Origin: Ascarosepion bandense
Lineage: Eukaryota; Mollusca; Cephalopoda; Sepiida; Sepiidae
Length of the DNA stretch: 64,000 nt
NCBI GenBank assembly: GCA_037127315.1
Contig: JBBBDQ010000225.1
Coordinates: 1,478,501-1,542,500 of the forward strand
Direction: 5' to 3'
Numbering within the stretch: the first letter of the stretch is position 1; every line of letters starts with the position of its first letter. This document shows, piece after piece, positions 1 to 12,700 of the stretch. The notes below the pieces were generated by a model. It was not told where the DNA came from and made no database searches. It worked only from the letters and a program-made list of their open reading frames with translations. The translations under genes were made by a program, and so were the position numbers.

Positions 1-2
1 TG

Positions 3-660
3 CAAAAAGAGCAGCCCAAAATGCCAAATACAGGTGGGGGATACTAGACTCAAGCAAGTACAAAAAATTGAAATACCTGGTAAGTGTTCTAACAGAAGAC
101 GAAAAGTGTGACACAGAGATTCGAAGGCAAATTGACATAGCAAAGGGTGTATTCCAGAAGTTGAGTAGAGTATTAAGAGACAGCAAAATTTTACTAGAAA
201 CAAAGAAAAGAGTACTGGATTGCTATATGATGTCAGTTCTTCAATATGGCAGTGAATGCTGGACAATATCATCAAAGATGAAGGAAAAACTTGAAGCAAT
301 TGAAATGTGGTTCTACAGAAAGATGCTGCAGATATCATGGATCGAGCATGTGAGCAATGATGAGGTTTTGGAAAGGATGGAAACGAAAAGGAAATTAATA
401 CTGAGCATCAGGAAAAAACAGCTAAAGTTCCTGGTACTTGCAATGAGGAAGAAGGGCTTGGAGAACATGATACTAACAGGCCAGATGGAGGGGAAAAAGT
501 AATGAGAAATCAGTGGATAACATATTTGAAGGGGCTGAGCAGGTGGATGACAGAACAGGGGTTGCGTGGTGTAACAGGAGAAAGTGTGCTAAGAGCCACC
601 AGGGATAGGGAGACATGGAAAGCCATGATCGCCTATGTCCTGAAAGGACAAGGCACATAG
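3..660 (+). mobile_element. RTE/BovB-type LINE, reverse-transcriptase C-terminus (relic)
   Basis: The frame at 68-502 encodes KYL.SVLTEDEKCDTEIRR, later VLQYGSECWT and MWFYRKMLQISW, typical of the thumb and C-terminal part of RTE-clade LINE reverse transcriptases. The same protein continues in another frame at about 507-660 (RATRDRETWKAMIAYVLKG, ending at the TAG at 658-660) and precedes 68 in a third frame, so there are at least two frameshifts. The 5' part, with endonuclease and RT palm, lies left of the window or is lost. It sits in the presumed 5'UTR intron of the desaturase gene. Confidence 0.8.
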
Positions 661-780
661 AAGCAGCTTAGTTATATTTACCTTGGCTAGATTTTCACTT
701 ACAGTAAGCTTTTATTTCATTTTATTATTTTTTCAAGACCAGAGCCAGCCAATGACTTTTGAGCTTTTTAAATTTGAGTA

Positions 781-818
781 TGTGTGCACACACACACACA
801 CACACACACATATATAAC
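781..818. repeat. CA microsatellite
   Basis: About 12 uninterrupted CA units at 786-810 flanked by TGTG and TATATA. It lies just after the LINE remnant and before the inverted-repeat element. Confidence 0.9.
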
Positions 819-851
819 ATAGTGATGATCCATGTATACTGTCTTAATATG

Positions 852-1217
852 TATAGGAAAAACTATTAAAAAGTTGTAAGTTTAAAAATGTATTTTTAAT
901 TTATAAGTATTATTAAAGATAGGTTTACACTTACAAATATTTAAAAAATATTTTACAAATATTCTTAAAATTTTAAAATTTTTAATATTTACGAATATTT
1001 AAAAAAAAAAATCTGTCGCTTTCTGCGTCATGTGATGTAAACAATCTCTCTCCACAGACACTCTTGCGAAATATGTTTCTAATTTAAATTTTAAAATCAT
1101 TTGTTTCTGATGAAGGACTGAGGACTGTCTGAAATATAAAATATAATAATAGAAATAAACAAATACTGTCAAAAAAATACATTTTTAAACTTACAACTTT
1201 TTAATAGTTTTTCCTAT
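852..1217. mobile_element. Inverted-repeat element (MITE-like) upstream of exon 1
   Basis: The arm at 852-897 (TATAGGAAAAACTATTAAAA...) is repeated as its exact reverse complement at about 1173-1217, a near-perfect 45-bp terminal inverted repeat around a 275-bp AT-rich core. Flanking TA/TATA could be the target duplication. No coding capacity. It ends 165 bp before the start codon. The core holds the hammerhead-like sequence listed separately. Confidence 0.75.
1099..1162 (+). ncRNA. Hammerhead-ribozyme-like core (candidate, probably degenerate)
   Basis: CTGATGA at 1107-1113 is followed by a possible stem II (1114-1130, AGGAC..GTCT with a bulge), then GAAA at 1131-1134. The flanks ATTTGTTT (1099-1106) and AAACAAAT (about 1158-1165) are exact reverse complements and could be stem I. 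Stem III is poor: only two pairs beside a usable AUA triplet. Penelope elements and small retrozymes are known to carry hammerheads, so this may be a relic. It may also be chance in AT-rich DNA. Confidence 0.25.
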
Positions 1218-1353
1218 ATATATATATATATTTTCCTGAAATATATTTTATTAGTTCTATTTTTAATAAATCTCCCTAAACTTTTTATAATTTTTTTTCC
1301 ACAATATTTTTTCCTTTCTCTTGTTTTATAAGTATCTGACTGTCCTGTCCATG

Positions 1354-1381
1354 TTATTTTTCTTGCTGCAGATAGATAAAT
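1354..1381 (+). other. Splice acceptor and 10-nt 5'UTR piece before the start codon
   Basis: A pyrimidine-rich run ending in TTGCTGCAG closes at 1371, followed by atagataaat and ATG at 1382. This is a good 3' splice site, so the first coding exon probably begins at 1372 and the promoter plus one or more non-coding 5'UTR exons lie left of the window. Inference from the splice signal only. Confidence 0.6.
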
Positions 1382-1597
1382 ATGGGTAAAGGAGGACAGA
1401 ATTCTAGTTCTTCCCAAAATGAAGAAAAGGCCAGTCCATCTCACAAATTCTATTCCTGGGAAGAAATCCAGAAGCACAACCAGCGAGATGATCGCTGGCT
1501 TGTTATCAACAGACAAGTTTACAATATTACAAACTGGGCTCGACGCCATCCAGGAGGAAGTAAAGTCATTAGTCATTATGCTGGACAAGATGCTACG
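1382..1597 (+). CDS. FADS-like: Desaturase exon 1: N-terminus and cytochrome b5 domain
   Basis: 72 codons, phase 0 at the 3' end (donor ACG|GTAAGC). The start MGKGG is followed by a Ser-rich low-complexity linker (residues 6-20), then a cytochrome b5 fold: YSWEEI, the [11 protein letters not shown] strand, W52 and the haem-ligand motif HPGG at 56-59, followed by GQDAT at 68-72. The second haem ligand His is expected in exon 2 (AFH). The ATG chosen is the only one ahead of the conserved domain and gives a length normal for the family. The open frame runs 21 nt into the intron before a stop, so intron retention would truncate the protein. Confidence 0.95.
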
Positions 1598-4500
1598 GTA
1601 AGCAATATATTTTGTTAATTAGCTAATTCAACTTGCCTGACTGGTCATCTTTGGTCACTTTTCTACCTTGTTACAAGTATTAAAAGTAAATGGTACAGAA
1701 TAAGGTAAGCAACAGATTTATTAAGTGTGTTTTAATAAGTTTTAATTGGAGTTGCTTTAGAGGTGCCTACATATTACTGAATTTTGCTAAGGCTGGTTTC
1801 ATATTTCATGTAAAAATCATTACACTCAGTTTTTAGGTACTTTCTAGTGTTATAGAAGTAAAAGACAAATTCAAAAGTGAAGCTGTCTTTACTTTTATAA
1901 GTTCTGAATAGATTTAAGTGCCACTAATAATGCCAGGACTATTTGAATTATCTTTGTTTCAATTAATTTTAACATTACAACAGACTGGGCAACACTTCCA
2001 GCAGTGTCAGGAGATTTTGAGCTCTTTATCTTGGTCTACTAGTTCATAATTAGTGTTTTCCTAGTTAACTGTTAAGTGTCTTCAGTCCTTGATTTGTTTA
2101 AATTATTGATTTGTTTAAATTATTATAATAATATTTTTCAATAACAGATTTACCAACTGAGAGTCTGTTTACAAGTAAAACATTAATTTGAAATGGGTTA
2201 ATGTTGATCTAAAATCATGCCTTTCTACCTTCTGTGAATGCAAAGAAAGTTTTACACACGTTGCACTGTTTTTGAAAGCCTTTTGTTTCTGTTTTTATTA
2301 AAATCTCCATGTTTTTTTTTAAATTTTAGAGATCTAAGTTGTAAGATTTATATGTTAACTGAATTCATAAGGCTTTACAAGCTTTATGTATTAGTTAATT
2401 TAGAAACAAAGTATTACAAAAATTTTTATTTAATAGCAGCTTGAATTTTTCCCATATCAAGTATTATTGAACAAAATGAAGTGTGAATCTGAAATACTTA
2501 CAATATACATCTCATTGTTTTATGAACATCTTTGAGCCAGAAGAATGTAACAAACATGGAGTATTTAGCATTGGTTGATTTAACTCTCCTAATAAATCTG
2601 TTCCTGTGAAAATATCTAAAACCAATGTTTTTTAATACTTTGTTTTTTAAATAAGATTTTTAGGTATTTAAAAAAATTTTTTTATTACATTTATTTTCAC
2701 ATTTCATGCCAGATTTTGTCATAAACTTCCTTGCCATAATGGATCAGCTTTAGTAAGGAAGTTGCAAAGTGTAGTAGTACTGTGAAAAATACTTACTTAA
2801 GCAAAACTTACTGTAGTTGTAGTCAATGTTTCATCTTCATATTTCTTGTTTAAGCAGTATGTGGCTTTTGTTATAAGCATATGGATGGTAGCATGGAAGA
2901 ACAAACAAAACAGTACTGCCAGTGAGAAGAAAGAAAAAAAGACAAAAAATGTAAAAGTAAAATTCTTTTGTATTGCTGATACAGCAGATGTGAGTGGAAT
3001 GTCTCTAAATGTAGGTGAGGGAAGTGGCTTTGAAAGAAACATGGTAAGATTTGGAGTTGATGCATTTGTCGGATCAGTTGATTTGAGGTCATGGCAGTGA
3101 CATCAAGAGAGGCTTGGAGTGGATTAGTGAATTTGTGTCAGTCATTTGTGAATGGCTTTTATAAAAACTAATCCTGAACTCATCTTTTTTCTTTGGTTTT
3201 TGTGTTTTGTTTCTTTTATGCTGTATTTTAGATTTTTTGAGGGGATGTGTTTTGTGAGCTGGATATGATACTTAGAGTCCCAGCCCAAAGGACCTAGCAG
3301 TTTATTTGATATAATCATTCCACTTCATATCAGCAGAAAATGTTAACTCAAGAAGGCTCAATGAGTCACTCTTCTGGAGGTTAACATTAGTCATGCTGAT
3401 GGATGGCAGAACAGGTTCTTGCAGTTGATTAATAGAGAAATTTCATTTTGGAGATATCGGAATTAACAAACTATTCTTTGCCTCAGTTAACAAAAAGTCA
3501 TTTTTGAGATCAACTGCCAATTTGAAATTGTCGATTGACCAGACTTACTATATAAGATAGGAGTAAAAACTTGACATCAGCAGAAGTTGAGAACTGATGC
3601 CATTAGGAAGATCATTGATAAAAATTAGGAACAAAATAGGTCCAAGAATAGAGCTCTGGGGGATGCCTGCATTAAGGCAAAAAGATCTTGAAAAATGGCT
3701 GTTCGAAACAACTTTCATTTCATTATTTGATAAGAAAGACTAAATTAGAAAATTTATCCCAAAATACCATACTGTTTCAACTTTGGAAAAAGACTAGTAT
3801 GTCAAATGTCTTTGAAATATCCAAAGCAACAGCCCAAATTTCACCATTCTCATCTAAAATTTGATAACCTCATTCAGCAGCTGTTAACCTAGAAAAGCAA
3901 AAATTATATTGCTTATCTGAAAGAAGACTCTGAGGTGAGATGCTTAACCATTCAGAGTTGATTAGAGCCTCAAGTACTTTGCCTAAAAAGAAAAAAAGGT
4001 AGAATAAAAAAAGGCCAATGGTTAGAAAGATCAGAAGGTTCACTTGAGTTCTTAAAGACTGGAACTACAGAAAAGGATTTCCAACAAGGAGAAAAGCAAA
4101 AAGCAGCAAAGCACTTATTGTACACTTATTGAAAGTCAGGCAAATATACTCCAGATGAGTCAAGAGTAGAGTTTGAAGAGATTTAATGATTAAGACATTC
4201 TGCTTTATCAGTAGATGTTAGCACCTCAAATTGAGTGAAGTGAGGAACAATAGAAAACTTACTCTTATTTAAAACATTATTACAGAGCTGTCAGTAGTCT
4301 CAAGAGCCAAACCTATTAGGTGCCTCATTCTGTCAGCAAACAAAGACTTAACTTCTTTACAAACATTATGAGCAGACAAATAGGTTTGTTGTGATCAAAA
4401 CTCTTATACTGGAAAAGCTGGAAGAAGTGATTCCTGTAGGCTACAGTGGCTGAACAGACTGGTGTGAACCATTGAGAAGATTGTGGTTTCACCTGATATT

Positions 4501-7500
4501 TCCAAGAAGGAAGAAAAGCATCAATGCCAGCTTTAACCCCAAAAGAAACCACTCTGGCACAATTTTCAAGTGGACAGCTATGAATATCAATCCTACTCAT
4601 GAAATTAATCCCAGTCAATACACTGGTAATAAAAAGAAGTCTTGTCTTTTTTTCATGCAGATATCTAGTAGTCTTACTAAAATTAAGACAATAATTTTGT
4701 GCCATTTTAGTTCTAAATATTTTTAGATGTATCCATGCAATTCCATACTTGGCTTTGTCAAACAAAGTTAAAAAGAAATAAACAGCATAGACATAATTTT
4801 TGTCTGAATTTCAGGGATGAGGAGTTATCATTATTTACACTATTTACAACAATGATAAGGATAATAGTCTGCATATAAATAGTGTAATAAGCATAGACAT
4901 AATACTAAAGTGTCTTTTGTTCAGTTCTAACACTTTAATAATCTTCAATTGAGGTAGCTCTTGTTGAAGGCAAAGATTGTTTTTAACACTTAGAGAATGA
5001 TACTTTTAAACTTTGCTATTGCCCCCCCCCTCCCTCATTTATTTTTTTTTTTTTCACAACTGCCTGGACACTGTAATTAGGGTAATTGTTAAGCAGGTGC
5101 TGGCCGTTTTATTTTTATTTTTTATTTTTTTTTTCAGTAAGAAAAGTAATACACAAGGCTTGAAAAACAATATAACTTAGTTATCCATACAGAATAGATG
5201 GTACAGTATGAAATTACTACAAACTTTTTATTATAACAAGCATTTGCAGCATTTCTTTTTAGAGAATTCCTTTATCATTGGCTTAAAGTCAATGGTGTTC
5301 AGCAATAGGATGTCATTTGCCAGTTTAAACAATTCTGCCACTTTCTTTTTTTATTATAGAACCAACTCAAATGAAATAAATCTTTCTATTATGACATTTT
5401 CATCAGTTGCAATATGCATGGCTTGTAGTAATTTCTATTTATAGTATTTCATAAAAGGGGGTTCTATAACACAAATCCTTTAACATACCCAGATTAGCAA
5501 GAGGCTCCTATGCTTGATGAGGCCCACCAGGTATGTGCCCATCAGGCCCATGTGTTAAGACGACTCTGCCCCCCAACACTTCCTTAGCTTTGTCCATTGA
5601 TTATGTGATAACTTTAATCATTATTAAATGTTGGAATATCTATAAAAAAAAAAAAATCACATAGCCAGTTGCTGAAACTAAGGAAGCACATATCAAAATA
5701 TCAAAAACTGAATGAAAACCCTTTTTTTATTAGTGATGCCACCTATATGTCAGGCCTGGGACTTGTTGAGTGATGTGTTACATTTATAAATGTTATGATT
5801 AACCTCATTTAATTTATGTCTATAGTATCAAAGGTATGTATAGATATTCAAAGATTTTGCAAGTACATTAATGCTGACACTGTGTGATATGAGGTCCAAG
5901 CTATTGAATTTTTATATTCAAATACATATAAAAAATATTACTATTGTTTCTCTTGATCATTTCTTTGTTAAAATAAGTCAAATTTAGCACTAAACTACAT
6001 TTCTTCTATTCCATTCAGTAACGAATTAAAAGTAAACTAGAAAAAAAAAAGACTATCTTGTTGTTATTTATAATCATTAACATGAGTCCCTTGTATTTTT
6101 GTTCTGAAGAAGTTTGAATAAACTTCAAACTGCATCCTAAACTTTTCAGACAATTATAGTCATTTCTTTCTGGTCAAAACCTTCTCAGACTTTTTGCTTA
6201 AAGTTTTAATCCAGAAAAATTCAAGATATTTGGCAGAAATTTTAAGATTTAAAACTTCAGGCTTGTGTTCTTTCACTCATTAGCTACATTAATCAGCTAG
6301 ACTACAATTATCTAAAAATCTATAAGTTTATTTTAAATTTTTTTTATACAACCCATATCTGCAGACATAAAATATGGGAGATAAGTCTTGTATTTTTTGA
6401 AAGAGTTTTTCTCCATGTAAAAGTTATTGTGTTGAACTTATCTTTTAACAAAAAAGTAAAAAAAAACACTTGTAAATAAGAAATTAAAACAAAATTAAAC
6501 TGAAGTCATGCACAATTTCTTTTCTTTGTTGTGTAGAATAATAAATTTTCAAGGGATGTGTACGTTTCGAAACAAATCATATGAAAAATGTGGAAGTGTA
6601 TGTTAATAGAAATCAGTGAGGATACACACACTGAACACATCTTCTGTTTTATTTATATAGTCTTGAAAAGCATTCATTATTCTGGATAGATTTTCTTATT
6701 AATGTATTTACTTTTTGGTTAAGTGAAGTAATAACAGTAACTTGAATGTTTTATATTTACAAAAGGCAGACTTAAATCATTAATACATAGGATTACTGCT
6801 ATATTCGAGCATGAGCTTTTCATTTTTATTTTTTTTAAAACTTCAAAGTGCAATACTATTAATATACTTTTATAAAATGATTATATGTTTGCATGACATG
6901 ACACCCAACACCTTTGTTTTTACAACCAAGTGATTGAGTGAAACTGCTGTGTGTCAGGTGATGTCAAAATGAAAAAAAAATTGAAATAGACTGTATTGTC
7001 TAAAGAGAAAGTGAAAATAGCCTTTTCAACTTAGTTATTTTGTTTTGTTTATTTTTTTAGATGGTTAATATAATTAGAATTAGATAGTCTTCAAAAATAC
7101 TAAGGATTCCTTCGTCTAACTGCCAGCTAGTAATTGGCACTGACAATATAATACTAACAGTTTCAAGTTAAACATAGGAAACCTCACATTTGACTGGTTA
7201 CTAACTACAGCTGTTGCTGGCTAGATAAGAAATTTTATGATGTAGTTTACTTTACATGGGATTGATAGCTTTTTTTAAAGTTACCAATTTGCACAAATTC
7301 TTTTTTTTTTGTTACTAAAGAATTTAGTTTTGAGGTTAGAATAAAGCAGTTTAAAGCAATTACTCTTTTATTAAACAAATGTTTATATATCAGGTGAACT
7401 GGTTTTTTCAGATGACCTTAGGAAAATATTGTTTTGAATTAACTTCATTCAAGAAAATTGACTTTTTGTATTTGAAGAATCAACATTTCCTGCATATAAT

Positions 7501-9707
7501 GTTTTATTTTAATAAAGTTAACAATGTGACTCAAATATTTCTGCTGCTCATGGAGAAGGTAGTGCGAATAATTGAATTTGTCAAAAGTGACGCTTTTCAT
7601 TTTTATAAGTATAGGTATTTCAAAAGTCAATGTTGTTGAAAATAAAATGATTTTGACATTGATATAGATAAATATTTGTAGCAGTAACTTACCTTGGCAA
7701 CCCAAAAGGGCCAGAGTCGTGTGTATGTTTTGCAAGGGAGTGTGGAGACGGCGAATCAACAAGCTTTGAACGGACAGTGAATCGAACAGCACTTTGTGCT
7801 AATAGAGGTAGTGATGTCAACTTGTAGCTCATTTAAGAAGTGTTGAGTTTTTTGTTTGTCATGGCGAACAGCGTATCAGAGATCAAGATGAGAAGTATGA
7901 ATTTGTTTTGCATAGTGAACCTATTGAACTTGTATTGCATTTCTTTTCTTGTGTGTTCTTCCAACCATTTTTTTTTTGCAACAATATTTGAATATTCCTT
8001 TACGATTCGCTGATAGTCATTTACTACTGGGAATATAAAAAATATAGGTAAAAGAAGCAGTGTTGCTATTTATATCTATTATATATATATTTATTCATTA
8101 GTTACATCATGATTGCATGCAACTAATAATTTTGTATTGGAGTCTGGTAATAAGTATCTGATAGCAATTGACATTAATCTATCAAACTCTAATTACTGTC
8201 AATATCATAATTCTATCTTGTGACTTACTATATAAATAAGTAGTTGGCTGTTGCCAGAAAAATGCAATAGAAATCCTGTCAAGAAAATTAATTTATGAGT
8301 AGTCAAAGTATGTAAAATTCCTCTAAAATAGTTGCTTTGCTGAGAATTGGAATTTCTTGTAAAGTTATTTTTCTTTAAAAATATCTAAAAATTGTCTTGT
8401 ATCATTTAATCAGCTATCTTAACCATTTAATTAATTTCTTTGAATTCAGAGAAGATAACAAAGTGGCATATAACTTCAACAATCATAGACTTTCAACAAA
8501 AATTTAAAGTGTTTGACTCCAAAAATGATTAACTTGGAGAGTAAAACAAAACGAAGGATTATATTACTGCAAAATTTTATCAGAAAACATTTGCTTTATT
8601 AAAATTAGCTTTGACATAAAAAAAATTCCTTAAAATCCAATAATCTTTGTTTATTTATTTGCATGCAAAGAAACTAAGTTGTAAAAGCAAGTATATTGCA
8701 TAAGCCTTTGATATAACTCAATTCTTAAATAATACATGAAAATATTTATTTAAATATTCCTAAACGTGTCCTCTATAAAACATCATTTTAAGAATAAAAA
8801 AATATTAAAGTATTAAGTGTTTTGAGTGTTTTATTTAATGTCAGTATCTACTAAGTGTCTGTTTTGAATAACTACTTACCAGTATGCAATTGTTTTAGAT
8901 TTTTAATTCAAATCTCCTTACAACAAATAACCAATTTTCTCTAAAAAAAATAAACTGCCATCATGAAACTCTTATCAAATACAAGAGTTAAAACTTTATA
9001 ACTGTGTTTTGCCACTAGGTTTTTTTATTGAACACACAAACACGCATACAAAGTATGTATAGGCAATTATGAGAGCATATTAGCATGTTTGATTCTTCTC
9101 TTAACTACCATTACTAATCTGAATCATTTTTTTTTGCCTATCAATAAAAATTCTTGTAAAGATTTTTTGTTGATAGACAAAATTTAAGAAAAAAATTATA
9201 TTAACTCAAATATTGTTATAATGACTAATTTAAATTAGTATCAGTAAGTTTTGATTCATAATCTGATAAAAAGTGATTATCTCTCATAATCTTTTTTAAC
9301 AGATCAAACACAATTTAGTTATAATTTGTAACCTTCTCTGAACCATTAAACTATCGCCCAGTTCACATTCCACCCATGTCTATTGAACAGGTGAAGAGGC
9401 TCATCCCTTGTTTCCTGTTTAGGATGTGGTTACTGGTTTTCTCTTTTCCAATCTTTTCACTCCTATGTAGCCCCCTGCACATCAGTGGCGTTACCACCTT
9501 GCTCGGGGTGATATGATTAAAAAAAAAAAATAAATCAATTATGATATCTTCAAAGATAAGCATTGACTATTATAATTTTTTTATTAGTATAAAATAATTT
9601 AAAATAATACTTAATTAAAAGGTATAAATAAATATTTAATAGTCTGTTTATACTCTTACTTTTAAAAGAAAGATAGACAGTTTATTAAAAGTCATTTTGT
9701 GTGTAAA

Positions 9708-9752
<45 letters not shown>

Positions 9753-12700
9753 ATTGACTCTAAAAAGGATCGCAAAAAATAATGATCAAGGCAGACTGTT
9801 GGTTATCCATTTTCTTCAAGTTTAGAAATATATTTCCCTTGTATTTTTTGCACAATGAAATACTTGTAAATTTAGAGTTGAGATTCATTTGAGAGTATAT
9901 AAGAACATGATGAAGACACAGATGAATCATTATATATTGATATGATGATAGATACTTGAAAACTACTGGTATGTACAATGCTTAAAATATGATTATTGAG
10001 ATAAGCACACAAGTTTGACTAGATTAATGTATAAGTGCCATGGCATACTGGGGCCGTGACCTGTTGTCCTTTTGTCAGGATCAATCCTGGTCCATGAACA
10101 AGCTGTCAGCCCACACTCGTTGGTTGTTGATGGTGTTGACACAGCAGCTGCTCTTTGGGTTAACCTCTTCAACTGTAATCTCTTACCCACATTGTGATTT
10201 TTGATCTTAAGAGAGTTAAGCTGAATTATCACTGAGGTATCTCAGCCAATCTAAACCAAGTTGGATACATGCACACAATTGTTGAAATAAAATAGCATCA
10301 ATTTTGGCAATAAAATGGATGATACCTGAATAAATCATTAGATGGTATTTATGTACAAAAAATAAAATATAATAATTACAGTTTTTCTTTTTCTTTTCTT
10401 TTTCCCAACCCATTTCTAATAATTGGCGATGGAATGAAAATTTCAGCTACTTTCTCTAAGATGGACCAGACTTGGTAATTAGGTAACTGGTAAATTCAAA
10501 CACCATTTTTTGAAAATGATTCATCGGAGTTTTTCTTATTATCATCAGTTTGGCACAAGGGTTTTGTCGGAGTTTTCTCTTCTTCAGCAGATAACTTTGG
10601 TTATTATTACTTCAAACTCCAACTGACTGGAGTGTAGTCTATCTTCTCCAATTGGTGGGGGAAAGAGTGGTGTGGTGAACTGCTAAGTTATAACTTCAGT
10701 CCAACAACCAGAAAAATTTTTGTCAATTTAAAAAAACCAAACCAAACGTTCAATTAAGCATGGGAATTTTAAAATTAAGCAAGAAAAAAAAGACTTAATT
10801 GAGAATATTTTAAAGAAAGTTGCAAACCATCCCAGACACGTTACTGCCAGTAAGCTAAATAATTTTTAACTTTTTGGTCAGTCCATGTGATACAGAATGA
10901 GGGTCGGTTGTCAACTGTAACCAGTATCTGTACATTGGAGGGGTCCAAGGACTAGAATCAACAGCCCATTAAAAAACAGACATAATCTAAAGGCTGGTAC
11001 GGAGAAAGAGAAACACAGAAACAAGTAATCTAACATTCCGCTATGAAAAGGAGAGTGAGAAACAAGTAATCTGGCAACCAGAAAAATTTCTGCAAAAAAA
11101 ACAAAAATGTTCAATTGGGCATGGAGAGTTTTAAAATTAAGCAAAAGAAAAGTGGGTGATAGTAGGTACAGTAAAACTAAAACATTTCAAAAATTAAAAC
11201 AAAAAATTAAATAAATAAAGGACAGACAAAAGTCATTCGAGCCAACTTACAAGCAGATAACAAACTGGTGTGAACATTTCTAAGACAATGCCAAGATATG
11301 AATTTTTGGATTCTTTTTCAAATTTTGACTGGCTGTTAGGTCTGGGTGGGGGGAGAGAAAGAAGGTGAAAAAGAGCGAAAGAAAGGCTACAGGACATGCG
11401 TTCCTTAGTCAGTTAAGGGGAGGGGAGATGACCGATAGTCAAAGAAAGCTACACTTAATTTCATGGAACGGCATTGCTAAAAAAAAATAAAATAACACCT
11501 CTAACAATTTATATCAAAATCAAACTTAAGAGCCAAAATACTTTACAATAGTGGTAGTAACTTGCAAAATACTAGCAATAACAAAAATATTTAAAACTAA
11601 AACATTTCAAGAATTAAAACAAAGAATGTTTACAAATACTGACCTTAATGTTAAAAGTTTTTATATATTTTTAGTTTGGTTTCATTTCATTGTTACCTTG
11701 TTCACATACAAACACAAATTTCATTAAAAACAACTGACAAACTACAGGGGTTAAATTATATTTAATTTTTCATGTGTTGTTATAATTTTCTTCTTTTCTT
11801 GATGTAAATTATGTAGATATTGTCCAAATGTCTGGGTTATGTACATTTTACACCAGTTTCCTATAGACAACCAAAGTTTGACTGAAGAGTTACAATCAAC
11901 ACATTATCCAACCCAAAGGTAAAATAAAGTCTAAAGTTTAAATGATCTGTCAACATCAGGGTAAAATACCTGATTTTGAGTTATTAATCTGAAAGTTTCA
12001 CCAATCCAGGGAAAGATGCATGTGTGAACTAAGGACTATTGAAAAGATTGGAGGTAAATGCTATGAAATCTCCTGCATAACTTATGGGTTGTCATCTAAG
12101 AACATCCTTAATCACATCACATCATTTACTCTATCCACATGCAGAAAATCCAGCTGTAGTTTGAAAATGACATGCTGAATGTCAAAAACAGCAGCAGAAA
12201 TATTGCGTCTGACACACAGAAAAATAATTTACATAGCTGAAGCCAGTTGGCCACATACGAGTACAATTAGGTGACAACAATTGTCACAACTGTATTAGGA
12301 CAAACATAGTAGAAATAGATGATACATGCCCATCAAAAGGGAATGGCAATGAAAGATCAGCACTCATATCTGGTGAATTTAACTATGAAGAATCCACTTT
12401 TGAGCAGACCCCTTCAATCCTGCAATAGTCAGAAGCTGGTAGAATTATAAGATGTGGTTGCATTTTGAATAAACGCATCAGATACAGAACAGAATTTTAA
12501 TAACGGCAAGATTAATGTCAATTCCAGGAGCATGAGCTTAGTTTACTCCTGTGATTGTTCATACATTATATCTTAGTGATATAGACTAGATAAATATTTT
12601 TTTATCAATAAATACTGAACATTATAATTTTCATATCTTGAGATGTGATTTATTAATAATTACAGAGTTAATTCCCTTGTATTTATTTATAGCTACTAAT

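Noticed and set aside
1..1371. Core promoter of the desaturase gene
   Set aside because: The acceptor at 1371 implies intron; TATA-like strings here are from AT-rich repeats.
1214..1588. 124-codon minus-strand frame over exon 1
   Set aside because: Shadow of the desaturase exon, whose + frame has a clear cytochrome b5 motif.
10700..11150. CRISPR-like spaced repeats
   Set aside because: Only two diverged long units; the genome is animal.
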